Made by a program: the position numbers and the translations under genes. A stretch of 64,000 nt of DNA from Marinibacterium sp. (GTDB lineage Bacteria; Pseudomonadota; Alphaproteobacteria; Rhodobacterales; Rhodobacteraceae), in the NCBI GenBank assembly GCA_025800215.1, contig JAOXSC010000147.1, forward strand, positions 1 through 64,000. Reading direction: 5' to 3'. Below the pieces are notes generated by a model. It saw only the letters and a list, made by a program, of their open reading frames with translations, ran no database searches and was not told the origin of the DNA. Position 1 is the stretch's first letter. Every line of letters begins with the position of its first letter. Below, in pieces: positions 43,088-53,000 of the stretch.

Positions 43088-43942
43088 ATGCCCACCATCG
43101 CCGAGATCATCGCCCGGGCCGACGATCTGACCCGCGCCGAACGCCAGCTTGCGGCGGCGATCCTCGACAATTATCCGATCCCCGGTCTGGGCAGCATCAC
43201 CGAGCTGGCCGAGCTGGCCGATGTCTCGACCCCGACCGTGGCGCGGATGGTGCAGAAACTGGGGTTTTCGGGGTATCCCGCCTTTCAGTCGGCCCTGCGC
43301 GAAGAGCTGCACGAGATCATTTCGAACCCGATCGAAAAGCGCACCCACCCCATTGCCGACCTGCCCGAAGGGCACATCCTGAACCGCTATGCACAAGCGG
43401 CCAGTGACAATCTGCGCAGCACGCTGGACCATATCGACGTCGATGCCTTTGGGGCGCTGTGCCAGCGGGTTTCCGACCCCGACCGGCGCATTCAGATCGC
43501 GGGTGGACGGCTGAGCGGGGTTCTGGCCCAGAGCCTCTATCTGCACCTGCAGATGATACGGCCCGATGTCTTCTTTATCCCGCCCCAGGCGTCCTGGCCG
43601 CATTGCGTGCTGGATCTGGGGGCGCGCGACACGCTGATCCTGTTTGACATCCGGCGCTATGAAAACGCGACGCTCACGCTGGCGGAAATGGCGCATGAGC
43701 GCGGTGCCGAAATTGTTCTTTTCACCGATCAGTGGCGGTCGCCCATTCAGCGGCTGGCCACCCACAGCTTTGCCGCGCGCATCGACGTGCCTTCGGCGTG
43801 GGATTCGTCGCTGGGGCTGATGCTGCTGGTGGAATGTCTGGTGGCGTCGGTGCAGGATCTGATGTGGGACAGTGTCAAAGCGCGCACCGATGAGCTCGAA
43901 GCCGCCTTTGACCGCACCCGGCTGTTCCGCAAATTCACCTGA
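43088..43942 (+). CDS. MurR/RpiR-family transcriptional regulator
   Basis: A 284-residue regulator: N-terminal HTH of the RpiR type (MPTIAEIIARADDLTRAERQLAAAILDNYPIPGLGSITELAELADVSTPTVARMVQKLGFSGYPAFQSALREEL) and a C-terminal SIS domain (about 125-260, IQIAGGRLSGVLAQSLYLHLQ ... ILFDIRRYENATLTLAEMAHERGAEIVLFTDQ). SIS domains usually bind phosphosugars, but in alphaproteobacteria this family also controls amino-acid and amine uptake operons. I chose the ATG at 43088, downstream of the promoter and operator. It is divergent from the seven-gene operon and probably controls it. Confidence 0.9.
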   Translation: MPTIAEIIARADDLTRAERQLAAAILDNYPIPGLGSITELAELADVSTPTVARMVQKLGFSGYPAFQSALREELHEIISNPIEKRTHPIADLPEGHILNRYAQAASDNLRSTLDHIDVDAFGALCQRVSDPDRRIQIAGGRLSGVLAQSLYLHLQMIRPDVFFIPPQASWPHCVLDLGARDTLILFDIRRYENATLTLAEMAHERGAEIVLFTDQWRSPIQRLATHSFAARIDVPSAWDSSLGLMLLVECLVASVQDLMWDSVKARTDELEAAFDRTRLFRKFT

Positions 43943-43954
43943 GATCGCGCGCCC

Positions 43955-44380
43955 TCAGACCGAGCTGAGCAGGATCGAGGTTTCGCTGTTGGTGATCCCC
44001 TCGATCATGCGGACCTCGCGCAGGACGCGGTCGAATTCGGGCAGGCTGCTGGCCGACAGCCGCGCCACCAGATCCCATTTGCCATTGGTGGAATGCAGTT
44101 GGCGCAGTTCAGGCAGGCCGCGCAGGCGTTTGATCACCTGCAGCGTGGCGTGGCCGGTGACCTCGATCATCATGATCGCCTGCACCCCGTCTGCGCCGTG
44201 ATCTTCGCGGGCGCGCACGGTAAAGCCCAGCACCGCCCCGCTGTCGAGCAGTCGGTCCAGCCGGTTCTGCACCGTCGCCCGCGACACTCCCAGGATCGTG
44301 GCCAGTTTCGACACCGGCGCGCGCCCATCGGTGCGCAGGGCCGAAATCAGCCTGCGGTCGAGCGCGTCAAGGGATTGCAT
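43955..44380 (-). CDS. Lrp/AsnC-family transcriptional regulator
   Basis: A 141-residue regulator with an N-terminal HTH (LDALDRRLISALRTDGRAPVSKLATILGVSRATVQNRLDRLLDSGAVLGFTVRA) and a C-terminal RAM sensor domain (VQAIMMIEVTGHATLQVIKRLRGLPELRQLHSTNGKWDLVARLSASSLPEFDRVL). The ATG at 44380 is chosen; a longer open frame upstream is shadow of the arginase gene. It is divergent from arginase and ornithine cyclodeaminase genes and is the likely arginine/ornithine-responsive activator of that pair. Confidence 0.92.
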   Translation of the reverse strand: MQSLDALDRRLISALRTDGRAPVSKLATILGVSRATVQNRLDRLLDSGAVLGFTVRAREDHGADGVQAIMMIEVTGHATLQVIKRLRGLPELRQLHSTNGKWDLVARLSASSLPEFDRVLREVRMIEGITNSETSILLSSV

Positions 44381-44445
44381 GAGCATATCGCCAATCGAAC
44401 ATGACATATTGTGTAGAATGGCCGCGCATATCGCGCAAGACGTGC

Positions 44446-44458
44446 GTACACTTTGTAC
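44446..44458. promoter_or_regulatory. Short inverted repeat, possible Lrp-type operator
   Basis: GTACA-CTT-TGTAC is a 13-bp inverted repeat in the 128-bp region between the divergent regulator and arginase genes. Size and place fit a site for an Lrp/AsnC-type dimer, though it is short. Confidence 0.4.
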
Positions 44459-44508
44459 AGGCTGCCGCGATACCATTTGGGTTATTGGATCTGACAAAAG
44501 GGCCACGC

Positions 44509-45429
44509 ATGACCGACATAACCCTATTGGGCGTCCCGATCGAGGATGGTGCAGGCCGACGCGGCTGCGCCATGGGGCCTGCCGCCTATCGCACGGCGGG
44601 TCTGGCGCAGGATCTGGCCGGGCTGGGCCATCACGTGCAGGACCGGGGCGATCTCGCCCCTGACCTGTCGGGCATGCAGGATGATCGCCTTGTCCGACCC
44701 GCGCATGTGTCGGGCTGGTCGCGCGCACTGTTTCGGGCGGCGCGGGATTTGGCGTTGCAGGATACGCTGCCGATCTATCTGGGCGGGGACCACGCCCTGT
44801 CTATCGGCAGTATCGCGGGCCATCTGGCCGCCGCCGAGATCCGGGGCCGCCCGCAATTCGTGCTGTGGCTGGACGCGCATGCCGATTTCAATACGCCCGC
44901 CACAAGCCCGAGCGGCAACATGCATGGCACGCCGCTGGCCTATCTGACAGGGATCGAGGACGCGAGCGCGCTGATGGGCGCGCCGCTGCCTGCGCGGCTT
45001 GATCCGGGCAACCTGTGCCTGCTGGGGCTGCGGTCGGTGGATGGGCCGGAACGGCAGCTGCTGCGCGGCTCGGGCGCGCTGGCCCATGACATGCGCGCGA
45101 TTGACGAGGCCGGGATCGGCCCCCTGCTGCGCCCGTTTCTGGATCGGGTCGTGGCGGAAGGCGGGCTGCTGCATGTCAGTCTTGATGTCGATTTCCTGGA
45201 CCCCGACATCGCCCCTGCGGTCGGCACCACGGTGCCCGGCGGCGCCACGTTCCGCGAAGCGCATCTGGTGATGGAGATGCTGCATGACAGCGGCTGTGTC
45301 GGCTCGCTCGACCTTGTGGAACTGAACCCCTTTCTGGACATGCGCGGGCGGACCACGCGGCTGATGGTCGATCTGACGGCCAGCCTGTTTGGCCGCACCG
45401 TGCTTGACCGTCCCACCACCAGCTATTGA
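44509..45429 (+). CDS. rocF: Arginase
   Basis: A 306-residue binuclear manganese enzyme that hydrolyses arginine to ornithine and urea. All metal motifs are present: GGDHALSIGS, WLDAHADFNTP, SLDVDFLDPDIAP, and the C-terminal SLDLVELNPFLD. Length and order match arginase rather than agmatinase, and the next gene uses ornithine, which supports the call. The start ATG at 44509 gives the family-typical MTDITLLGVPIEDG; the longer frame lies in the promoter region. Confidence 0.94.
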   Translation: MTDITLLGVPIEDGAGRRGCAMGPAAYRTAGLAQDLAGLGHHVQDRGDLAPDLSGMQDDRLVRPAHVSGWSRALFRAARDLALQDTLPIYLGGDHALSIGSIAGHLAAAEIRGRPQFVLWLDAHADFNTPATSPSGNMHGTPLAYLTGIEDASALMGAPLPARLDPGNLCLLGLRSVDGPERQLLRGSGALAHDMRAIDEAGIGPLLRPFLDRVVAEGGLLHVSLDVDFLDPDIAPAVGTTVPGGATFREAHLVMEMLHDSGCVGSLDLVELNPFLDMRGRTTRLMVDLTASLFGRTVLDRPTTSY

Positions 45430-45437
45430 GGCCGCTT

Positions 45438-46505
45438 ATGACAGACCCTGTCACCCCCGCCCCTTCGGATCTGGCCTTTGTGCCGTTTGTGTCGGTCGAT
45501 CACATGATGGGGTTGGTGCATCATATCGGCATCCGAACCGTGCTGGGCGACCTTGCCCGCGCCATCGAGGCCGATTTTCGCCGCTGGCCCGCCTTTGACA
45601 AGACGCCGCGCGTGGCGTCGCATTCCGATGTGGGCGTGATCGAGCTGATGCCCACATCCGATGGCGAAACCTACGGGTTCAAATATGTGAACGGCCACCC
45701 CAGCAACACCCGCGACGGGCTGCAGACGGTGACGGCCTTCGGGCTCTTGGCGGATGTGACCACCGGTTACCCCAAGCTGCTGTCGGAAATGACGCTGCTG
45801 ACGGCGCTGCGCACGGCGGCGACCTCGGCCATGGCGGCGCGGCATCTGGCGCCCAAAGGGGCGGGCACCATGGCGATGATCGGCAACGGGGCCCAGGCCG
45901 AATTCCAGTGTCTGGCGTTTCAGGCCGTGTGCGGGGTCGACCATGTGCGGCTGTATGATCTTGACCCGCGTGCCACCGAAAAATGCGCCCGCAACCTGCA
46001 GGGCTCGGGGCTGCGCGTGACCCCCTGCATCAGCGCCGAACAGGCGATGGAGGGCGCGCGGATCGTCACCACCTGCACCGCCGACAAGCAATATGCCACC
46101 ATCCTGACAGACAACATGATCGGCAGCGGCGTGCATATCAACGCCATTGGCGGGGATTGTCCGGGCAAGACGGAACTGGCCCGTGACATCCTGCTGCGAT
46201 CCGACATCTTTGTGGAATACCCGCCCCAGACGCGGGTCGAAGGCGAAATCCAGCAGCTGCCCGCCGATCACCCGGTGACCGAGCTGTGGCAGGTCATCAG
46301 TGGTGCGGCCCCTGGCCGGCGCTCGGCGGGGCAGATCACGCTGTTTGACAGCGTGGGCTTTGCGGTCGAAGATTTTGCCGCCCTGCGCTATGTGCATGAC
46401 GCGATCCAGGGCACGGAATTCTATACCCGGCTTGATATGCTGGCCGATCCCGACGATCCGCGCGATCTGTTCGGGATGCTGCAGCGGGCCGCCCCGGCGG
46501 GCTGA
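45438..46505 (+). CDS. Ornithine cyclodeaminase
   Basis: A 355-residue NAD-dependent enzyme of the ornithine cyclodeaminase/mu-crystallin family, converting ornithine to proline and ammonia. Motifs: FKYVNGHPSNTRDGLQTVTAFGLLADVTTGYPKLLSEMTLLTALRTAATSAMAARHLAP, the nucleotide-binding AMIGNGAQAEFQCLAF, and GVHINAIGGDCPGKTEL with the catalytic aspartate. AGG lies upstream of the ATG. It follows arginase by 8 bp, so the pair turns arginine into proline plus urea and ammonia. Confidence 0.94.
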   Translation: MTDPVTPAPSDLAFVPFVSVDHMMGLVHHIGIRTVLGDLARAIEADFRRWPAFDKTPRVASHSDVGVIELMPTSDGETYGFKYVNGHPSNTRDGLQTVTAFGLLADVTTGYPKLLSEMTLLTALRTAATSAMAARHLAPKGAGTMAMIGNGAQAEFQCLAFQAVCGVDHVRLYDLDPRATEKCARNLQGSGLRVTPCISAEQAMEGARIVTTCTADKQYATILTDNMIGSGVHINAIGGDCPGKTELARDILLRSDIFVEYPPQTRVEGEIQQLPADHPVTELWQVISGAAPGRRSAGQITLFDSVGFAVEDFAALRYVHDAIQGTEFYTRLDMLADPDDPRDLFGMLQRAAPAG

Positions 46506-46553
46506 TGCGTTTTTGCGGATGACACCGCCAGCCAGACAGGTAGCTTTGGCGAC

Positions 46554-47339
46554 ATGGATACGCAGCTTGATTCATGGACAGCTCTGGCGCTGCTCGACTG
46601 GCAGGTCGAGCTGGGCGCGGATGAAGCCATTTGTGACCAGCCCGTGGATCGCTATGCGCTTGCCGCCGAAGCCCGCAAGGTCAAGGCCAAGCCTGCTGCC
46701 GCCCCCGCACAGACGCCGATGGTCGCGCCTCAGGTCGATCCGGTCGCGGAGGCCCGCGCCATGGCGGCAGGGGCCGGCAGCCTTGAGGCGCTGCGCGCCG
46801 CGCTGGCCGATTTCGACCATTGCGATCTGAAGAAAGGCGCCCGGTCGCTGGTGTTTGCAGATGGCGTGCCCGGCGCGCGGGTGATGATCATCGGCGAAGC
46901 GCCGGGCCGGGACGAAGACCGCGAAGGCCGTCCCTTTGTCGGGCGGGCCGGGCAGCTGCTGGACCGGATGCTGGCCCCGATCGGGCTGGGCCGGGCGGCG
47001 GATCGCGACAGCGCGGTTTACATCACCAATGTGCTGCCCTGGCGGCCACCGCAGAACCGCGATCCCAAACCCGACGAGATCGCGATGATGATGCCCTTTC
47101 TGGAACGCCACGTGGCGCTGGCCGATCCGGATGTGATCGTGCTGATGGGCAATATTTCCTGTCAGGCGGTGCTGGGCAAACGTGGCATCACCCGTCTGCG
47201 CGGCATCTGGACACAGGCGATGGGCAAGCCCGTCCTGCCCATGTTCCACCCCGCCTATCTGCTGCGCAACCCTGCCGCCAAACGCGAGGCATGGGCCGAT
47301 CTGCTGTCGCTGAGCGCGCGGCTTGCGGAGGGCACGTGA
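46554..47339 (+). CDS. Uracil-DNA glycosylase, family 4-like, lacking Fe-S ligands
   Basis: A 261-residue DNA-repair protein. The catalytic motif [27 protein letters not shown] and the DNA-binding motif [17 protein letters not shown] are those of family-4 glycosylases. The usual four Fe-S cysteines are not conserved: for instance [13 protein letters not shown] has Trp where the canonical motif has Cys. The first 75 residues are an Ala/Pro-rich extension. It removes uracil from DNA, or is a related enzyme without the cluster. The next gene begins one base inside its stop codon. Confidence 0.88.
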   Translation: MDTQLDSWTALALLDWQVELGADEAICDQPVDRYALAAEARKVKAKPAAAPAQTPMVAPQVDPVAEARAMAAGAGSLEALRAALADFDHCDLKKGARSLVFADGVPGARVMIIGEAPGRDEDREGRPFVGRAGQLLDRMLAPIGLGRAADRDSAVYITNVLPWRPPQNRDPKPDEIAMMMPFLERHVALADPDVIVLMGNISCQAVLGKRGITRLRGIWTQAMGKPVLPMFHPAYLLRNPAAKREAWADLLSLSARLAEGT

Positions 47340-47953
47340 TGGTGGACGGGCCGGTCCTGCTGGCCTTTGTACCTGCCGCACTGGCGCTGAACCTGACGCC
47401 GGGGGCGGATATGATGTTCTGCGTGGGTCAGGGTCTGCGGTCGGGGGGACGGGCGGCGCTGGCCGCCAGTGCCGGGGTCGCCTGTGGCGTGCTGATGCAT
47501 GCCGCATTGGCCGGGCTGGGGCTGGGGACGATGGTGGCGGCGCTGCCTTGGGCCTTTGATGTGATCCGCTGGATCGGGGTGGGCTATCTGCTGTGGCTGG
47601 CGCTGCAGTCGCTGCGCAGCGGCCCGGTGGGGGCGGCGTCGGGCGATGGTCTGGCGCACCCGTTCAGGTCGGGCTTTGTCGTCAATATCACCAACCCCAA
47701 GGTGATCCTGTTCGTGCTGGCCTTTGTACCACAATTTGTCGATCCGACCCGTGCGGTGCTGCCGCAGTTTCTGCTGTTGGGGCTGGTGCTGTCGCTGGGC
47801 GGGTTTGTTGCCAATGCCTTGGCCGGGGTGCTGGCCGGACGGGCGGGCCAACAGGTCATGACCCGCCCGCGCGCCGCGCGCCTGCTGGGCTGGCTGAGCG
47901 GCGGGATCTTTGCCGCACTGGCCCTGCGCCTTGCCATTCTTGAAAGGGGATAG
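47339..47953 (+). CDS. LysE/RhtB-family amino-acid exporter
   Basis: A 204-residue inner-membrane protein with five or six helices and the family opening LLAFVPAALALNLTPGADMMFCVGQGLRSGGRAALAASAGVACGVLMHAALAGLGL. The middle has FVVNITNPKVILFVLAFVPQFVD, the typical NPK motif. It exports an unidentified amino acid or derivative. Its ATG overlaps the glycosylase stop by one base and MoaB follows 3 bp after its own stop, so the three genes probably form one transcript. Confidence 0.9.
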   Translation: MVDGPVLLAFVPAALALNLTPGADMMFCVGQGLRSGGRAALAASAGVACGVLMHAALAGLGLGTMVAALPWAFDVIRWIGVGYLLWLALQSLRSGPVGAASGDGLAHPFRSGFVVNITNPKVILFVLAFVPQFVDPTRAVLPQFLLLGLVLSLGGFVANALAGVLAGRAGQQVMTRPRAARLLGWLSGGIFAALALRLAILERG

Positions 47954-47956
47954 CCC

Positions 47957-48499
47957 ATGTCGCGTCTTGATGAGAGCCTTGATTTCATGCCCGTGCGCAT
48001 CGCCGTGCTGACCGTGTCCGACACCCGCAGCCTGGACGATGACCGGTCCGGTCAGGTTCTGGTGGACCGCATCGCGGCGGCGGGGCACGATCTGGCCGAC
48101 CGCCGGATCCTGCCCGATGAACGCGCGGCCATCGCCGATCAGCTGCGCGCCTGGATCGCAGATCCGCAGATCGACGTGGTGATTTCCACCGGAGGCACCG
48201 GTCTGACGGGCCGCGATGTCACGGTCGAGGCGCATCGCGATGTCTATGAAAAGGAAATCGACGCCTTCGGCACCGTCTTCACCATCCTGTCGATGGAAAA
48301 GATCGGCACCAGCGCGGTGCAATCACGCGCCACGGGCGGTGTGGCGGGGGGCACCTATCTGTTTGCACTGCCCGGCAGCCCCGGCGCCTGCAAGGACGCG
48401 TGGGACGGGATCTTGGCCAAACAGCTCGATTATCGGCACCGGCCCTGCAATTTTGTCGAAATTATGCCCCGGCTGGACGAACATTTGCGACGGAAGTGA
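47957..48499 (+). CDS. moaB: Molybdenum cofactor biosynthesis protein MoaB
   Basis: A 180-residue MoaB/Mog-fold protein. Motifs: RIAVLTVSDTRSLDDDRSGQVLVDRIAAAGH, then VVISTGGTGLTGRDVTVEAH with the molybdopterin-binding GGTG, and LFALPGSPGACKDAWDGILAKQLDYRHRPCNFVEIMPRL. It takes part in adenylating molybdopterin before metal insertion. Other molybdenum-cofactor genes (mobA, mobB, fdhD) lie 14 kb downstream, not in this transcript. Confidence 0.94.
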   Translation: MSRLDESLDFMPVRIAVLTVSDTRSLDDDRSGQVLVDRIAAAGHDLADRRILPDERAAIADQLRAWIADPQIDVVISTGGTGLTGRDVTVEAHRDVYEKEIDAFGTVFTILSMEKIGTSAVQSRATGGVAGGTYLFALPGSPGACKDAWDGILAKQLDYRHRPCNFVEIMPRLDEHLRRK

Positions 48500-48609
48500 C
48501 GGGCACGGCCGTTTGAACAGGATAGATGCACGTCACGCTTGGAATCTCGGGTGTTTCGGCTAACTGTTTAAGAACCTTATCGAGATCACCCTGCGGGAGG
48601 GATCCAGAC

Positions 48610-50067
48610 ATGCGCTTTGTTCGGCAGACCCTGGTTGGCGTGCTCATCGTGGCACTGAGCCTGGGCATGCTGATCTATGCAGGGGCTGCGGTACGCGATG
48701 CCGTGCAGGCCAAGCTGGCCGAAGAACCGCGCGCGCAGCAGCCGCGCGAACGGGTTTTTGCGGTGAACACCGTGCGGGCCAGCCTGGGCACCGAAACACC
48801 CGACCTGATCGCCTTTGGCCAGATCCAAAGCCGCCGCACGCTGGAACTGCGCGCTGCAGCGTCCGGTCGCATCACAAATCTGTCTCCTGACTTTGTCGAA
48901 GGCGGGGCCGTGCGCACGGGCGAGGTTCTGATGCAGATCGACCCTGCCGAATCCCAGGCCGCGCTTGACCGGGTCCAGAGCGATCTTCTGGATGCCCAGG
49001 CCGAGGTGCGCGATGCTGACCGCGCCCGCACGCTGGCCGTGGATGAACTGGCTGCCGCTCAGGATCAGGCCCGCCTGCGCGACAGCGCGCTGGCCCGCCA
49101 GCAGGATCTGAGCGCGCGCGGCATCGGATCGGCGGCGGCCGAAGAAACCGCCGAACTGTCGGCGGCATCGGCACGACAGGCGGTGCTGTCGCGCCGCATT
49201 GCGCTGGCTCAGGCCGAAGCGCGCATTGATCAGGCCGCCACCCGGCTGGCCCGCGCGCGCATTGCCCTGACCGAAGCCGAACGCGATCTGGCCGACACGC
49301 GGGTGACGGCGGAATTTGACGGCACGCTCAGCAATGTGACGCTGGTGCAGGGGCGGTTGGTGTCGAGCAATGAAAAGCTGGCCGATCTGATTGACCCGCA
49401 TCAGCTCGAAGTCGCGTTCCGGGTGTCGACGGTGCAATATTCGCGGCTGCTGGACGGGTCGGGGCGGCTGATCGCAGCGCCGGTCAGCGTGTCGCTCAAT
49501 GACCGGGTGAGCGGGCTGACCGCAACCGGCGTGCTCAGCCGCGACGCGGCACTGGCGGGCGAAGGGCAGTCGGGGCGCCTGCTGTTTGCCCGGCTTGATG
49601 CTGCGCCGGGTTTCAAACCGGGCGATTTCGTGACGGTCCGCGTGCAGGAACCGCCGCTTGACCGGGTCGCGCGGCTGCCCGCGTCGGCTCTGGATGCCAG
49701 CGGCACCGTGCTGGTTCTGGGCGAAGATGAGCGGCTTGAGGTGATTGATGTGGCGCTGATGCGGCGCCAGGGGGATGATGTGCTGGTGCGCGGGCGGGGG
49801 CTCGATGGGCGCGACGTGGTTGTGGCGCGCACCCCGCTTCTGGGCCCCGGCATCCGCGTGCGTGCGGTGCGTGAGGGCGCCGAGCAGGCGCCCGCGCCGC
49901 CCGCAATGCTGCAGCTCAGCGACGAGCGCCGCGCCCGGCTGGTGGCCTTTGTAGAACAGAACAACCGCATGCCCAGCGAGGCCAAGCAGCGCGTTCTGAC
50001 CCAGCTGGGGCAGACGCAGGTGCCCGCGCAGCTGGTGGAACGCATCGAATCGCGGATGGGAGGATGA
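48610..50067 (+). CDS. RND efflux periplasmic adaptor (membrane fusion protein)
   Basis: A 485-residue adaptor with an N-terminal membrane anchor (FVRQTLVGVLIVALSLGMLIYAG), a biotinyl-lipoyl-like part (LRAAASGRITNLSPDFVEGGAVRTGEVLMQIDPAESQAALD), a long alpha-helical hairpin (about 95-215) and a beta-barrel segment (DTRVTAEFDGTLSNVTLVQGRLVSSNEKLADL). The C-terminal ~50 residues form an extra charged helical tail. GGAGGGAT precedes the ATG at 48610. The permease gene starts 6 bp after its stop, so the two make an inner-membrane pump; no outer-membrane factor is encoded nearby. Confidence 0.92.
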   Translation: MRFVRQTLVGVLIVALSLGMLIYAGAAVRDAVQAKLAEEPRAQQPRERVFAVNTVRASLGTETPDLIAFGQIQSRRTLELRAAASGRITNLSPDFVEGGAVRTGEVLMQIDPAESQAALDRVQSDLLDAQAEVRDADRARTLAVDELAAAQDQARLRDSALARQQDLSARGIGSAAAEETAELSAASARQAVLSRRIALAQAEARIDQAATRLARARIALTEAERDLADTRVTAEFDGTLSNVTLVQGRLVSSNEKLADLIDPHQLEVAFRVSTVQYSRLLDGSGRLIAAPVSVSLNDRVSGLTATGVLSRDAALAGEGQSGRLLFARLDAAPGFKPGDFVTVRVQEPPLDRVARLPASALDASGTVLVLGEDERLEVIDVALMRRQGDDVLVRGRGLDGRDVVVARTPLLGPGIRVRAVREGAEQAPAPPAMLQLSDERRARLVAFVEQNNRMPSEAKQRVLTQLGQTQVPAQLVERIESRMGG

Positions 50068-50073
50068 CCACTC

Positions 50074-53000
50074 ATGCGTGACATCCCCGGACGGGCCAGC
50101 GGCATCCTGAGCTATTTCACCCGCCATCGCACGGCGGCCAACCTGCTTTTGGTGCTGCTGCTGGCCTTCGGGGCGCTGGCGATCCCCAATATGCGGGCGC
50201 AGTTCTTTCCCGATGTGATCGTCGACAATGTGCGCGTCAATGTGCACTGGGATGGTGCCGGGCCCGATGATGTGGACAGCGCCATCGTTCAGGTGATCGA
50301 ACCGGCGCTGCTGCTGGTCGACGGGGTGGCCCGCGCCACCAGCCGGTCACGCGAAGGCCATGCGTTGGTCGAGCTCGAATTCGAACCGGGCTGGGATATG
50401 GCGCGCGCGGTGGATGACGTGCGCACCGCGCTTGATCAGATCACCGACCTGCCCGATGATGTGGACGACCCGCAGGTGCGGCGCGGCGGCTGGCGTGACC
50501 GGGTCACCGATGTGGTGATCACCGGCGACATCGGGTCCGAACAGCTGGGTCTGTTTGCCGATGAATTCACCGCCCGCCTGTTTGCCGAAGGTGTCACGCG
50601 CACTACGATCCGGGGCCTTGCGGCACCCGAAACCGTGGTCGAAGTGCCATCGCTGAAGCTGATCGAGCATGACGTGACCATGGCCCAGATCGCGCAGGCC
50701 ATTACCGCCGAGGCCGCCGCCGACCCCGCCGGCGACGTCACCGGCGCCAATCTTCGCGTGCGCACGGGCACGCAAAAGCGCCGGGCCGACGAACTGGCCG
50801 AGATCGCGCTGCGGTCGAACCCCGACGGATCCAAACTGACAATTGGCGATGTGGCCACGATCCATGTGCAGGGCGTGGACCGGAACCGGAGCTATTTTGT
50901 GGGCGATCACCCGGCCATGTCGGTGCGCGTCGACCGGTCGGACAAGGGCGATTCCATCGCCATCCAGCGCACCGTCGAAGAGGTCGCGGCCGAGATGCAG
51001 CTGAGCCTGCCGCAGGGGGTGACGCTTGAACTGATCCGCACCCGCGCCGAGGCGATCACGGGCAGGCTCAACATCCTTCTGGACAACGGTCTGGTGGGGC
51101 TGGGTCTGGTGGTGGTTCTACTGTTTCTGTTTCTCAATGCGCGCATCGCCTTCTGGGTGGCTGCGGGCATTCCGGCGGCGATGTTTGCGGCCATTGCCAT
51201 CATGTGGGCGGGGGGGCTGACGATCAACATGATCAGCCTTTTCGGGCTGATCATCACGCTGGGCATCGTGGTGGATGATGCCATCGTTGTGGGCGAACAT
51301 GCCGATTTCCGTGCCCGGCGTCTGGGCGAACACCCGGTTGTGGCCGCCGAAACCGCCGCCAAGCGCATGGCCCTGCCGGTCACGGCGGCGGCGCTGACCA
51401 CCATCGTGGCCTTTTTCGGGCTGACGGCGATCGGCGGGCGGTTCGGTGAACTGATCCGCGACATTCCCTTTACGGTGATCGCGGTGCTGGCGGCATCGCT
51501 GGTCGAGTGCTTTCTGATCCTGCCCAATCACATGGCCCATGCGGTGGCCCACACCGCCAAGACCCACTGGTATGATGCCCCGTCCCGCGTGGTGAACCGG
51601 GGCTTTCGCCGGGTGCGTGACCACGCCTTTCGCCCACTGATCGGGCTGGTGGTCCGGGCACGCTATGCAGTGCTGGCGGGGGCGGTGCTGCTGCTGTCCA
51701 CTCAGATCGTTCTGTTCATTGACGGCGATGTGAAATGGCGGTTCTTCAACGCACCCGAGCGGGGGTCGGTCACCGGCAATTTCATGATGGTCGAAGGCGC
51801 CACCCGCGATGACACGCTGGCGATGATGCAGGAAATGCAGCGCGCCACCGAAGAGCTCGCCCGTGAGCTTGAAACCCGGCTTGGCGTTTACCCGCTGGAC
51901 TACGTGATCGGCGAGATCGGCGGCAATTCGGGGCGGGGCCTGTCGGGGGCCGACACCAAGGATGCCGATCTGCTGGGCGGCATTTCGATCGAGCTGATCG
52001 ACGCCGATCTGCGGCCGGGCTATTCCAGCTTTGCCTTTGTCGCCGAGCTGCAGGACCGCGTGCAGCGCCATCCCCTGCTTGAGGCGCTGAGCTTTCGTGG
52101 CTGGCGCTCGGGTCCGGGGGGCGATGCGCTTGACGTGGAATTCTATGGCGCGGATGCTGAGACCCTCAAGGCCGCGAGCACCGATCTGCAGACCGCGCTG
52201 CTGCAATATCCCGAAGTGTCCGCCGTCGAAGACAACCTGGTCTATGACAAGGAAGAGCTGATCCTGGATCTGACCCCGCAGGGGCAGGCGCTTGGCTTTA
52301 CCATCGACGATCTGGGCCGGGTGCTGCGCAACCGCCTGAACGGGATCGAAGCTGCCACCTATCCCTTGGGCGGGCGCAGCGCCGCGATCCGGGTTGAACT
52401 GCCCGCCGATGAGCTGACCGCCGATTTCATGGAACGGACCTATCTGCGTGCGGCGTCGGGCAGCTATGTGCCGCTATCCGACATTGTCAGCGTCGAACAG
52501 CGCACCGGCTTTTCCACCATCCGGCGCGAAAACGGGCTGCGGGTGATCAATGTCACCGGCGATATTTCCGAAGACGACCCCGCCCGCGCCGAAGCGGTGG
52601 TCCAGGCGCTGGAGCAAGAGATCCTGCCCACGATTTCCAGCGAACGGCAGGTCGAATGGCGGCTGTCGGGGCTCAGCCAGGACGAAGACGATTTTCTGCG
52701 TGATGCCCGGACCGGGCTGACGCTGGTGCTGACGGGGATCTACCTGATCCTGGCGCTGGTCTTTGCCAGCTGGACGCGGCCGCTGGTGGTGATGGCGATC
52801 ATTCCCTTCGGCCTCGTCGGGACGATCTGGGGGCATTACATCTGGGATGTACCGCTTAGCATGTTCACGGTGGTGGGTCTGCTGGGGATGACCGGGATCA
52901 TCATCAACGATTCCATCGTTCTGATCACCACCATCGACGAATATGCGCAGGATCGCGGCCTGATCCCGTCGATCATCGACGCGACCGCAGACCGGCTGCG

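Noticed and set aside
48586-50247. 553-codon minus-strand open frame opposite the RND adaptor
   Set aside because: Composition of an antisense shadow; the plus strand codes for a clear membrane fusion protein.
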